Of a DNA stretch of 5,410 nucleotides, positions 5,408-5,410 are shown piece by piece. Made by a program: the position numbers and the translations under genes. The notes beneath the pieces are model-generated. The model was given only the letters and a program-made list of their open reading frames with translations. It made no database searches and was not told where the DNA came from. The DNA is from Deltaproteobacteria bacterium. GTDB lineage: Bacteria > Bdellovibrionota > UBA1018 > UBA923. Location of the stretch: positions 1 through 5,410 of the forward strand of contig JACQAW010000272.1 in the NCBI GenBank assembly GCA_016194725.1. Reading direction: 5' to 3'. The stretch's first letter is position 1. Each line of letters opens with the position of its first letter.

Positions 5408-5410
5408 GAT

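Overview
The window looks like chromosomal DNA of a Gram-negative bacterium, moderately GC-rich by eye. The grounds are an O-antigen ligase-type polymerase/ligase, a predicted outer-membrane beta-barrel protein and a probable lipoprotein. No gene is diagnostic of a genus. The lineage is left open; a deltaproteobacterial or Bdellovibrio-like source would fit but is not shown.

Layout: the minus strand from the left edge to 1065 encodes the N-terminal 355 residues of a polytopic O-antigen ligase family (Wzy_C/WaaL superfamily) protein that runs off the window. A divergent intergenic gap of 83 bases (1066-1148) follows and holds an exact 8-bp inverted repeat. Five plus-strand genes then run to 5338: a class I SAM-dependent methyltransferase (1149-1877), an exported protein of beta-barrel character that overlaps it by 16 bases (1862-2710), a small exported Q/N/P/T-rich protein (2756-3280), an MFS transporter of the DHA1/TetA-like type with an extra C-terminal hydrophobic segment (3302-4642), and a cysteine-rich exported protein or probable lipoprotein (4652-5338). 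The junctions are -16, +45, +21 and +9 bases, so a single transcription unit is plausible, although the 45-base gap could hold a second promoter.

The last 72 bases are AT-richer. They hold a weak hairpin followed by Ts, a possible promoter and a very strong Shine-Dalgarno sequence that ends the window, so another plus-strand gene almost certainly starts a few bases beyond the edge. The sequence from about 5345 also resembles, from memory, the terminal inverted repeat of an IS5-like insertion sequence. That is a hypothesis only.

The common theme is the cell envelope: surface polysaccharide handling on the left strand, then exported, outer-membrane and inner-membrane proteins. Three of the five rightward genes have no family I can name. 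I see no CRISPR array, tRNA, rRNA or clear defence system. The most interesting material is the uncharacterised exported genes packed around the methyltransferase and transporter, and the C-terminal appendage of the transporter.
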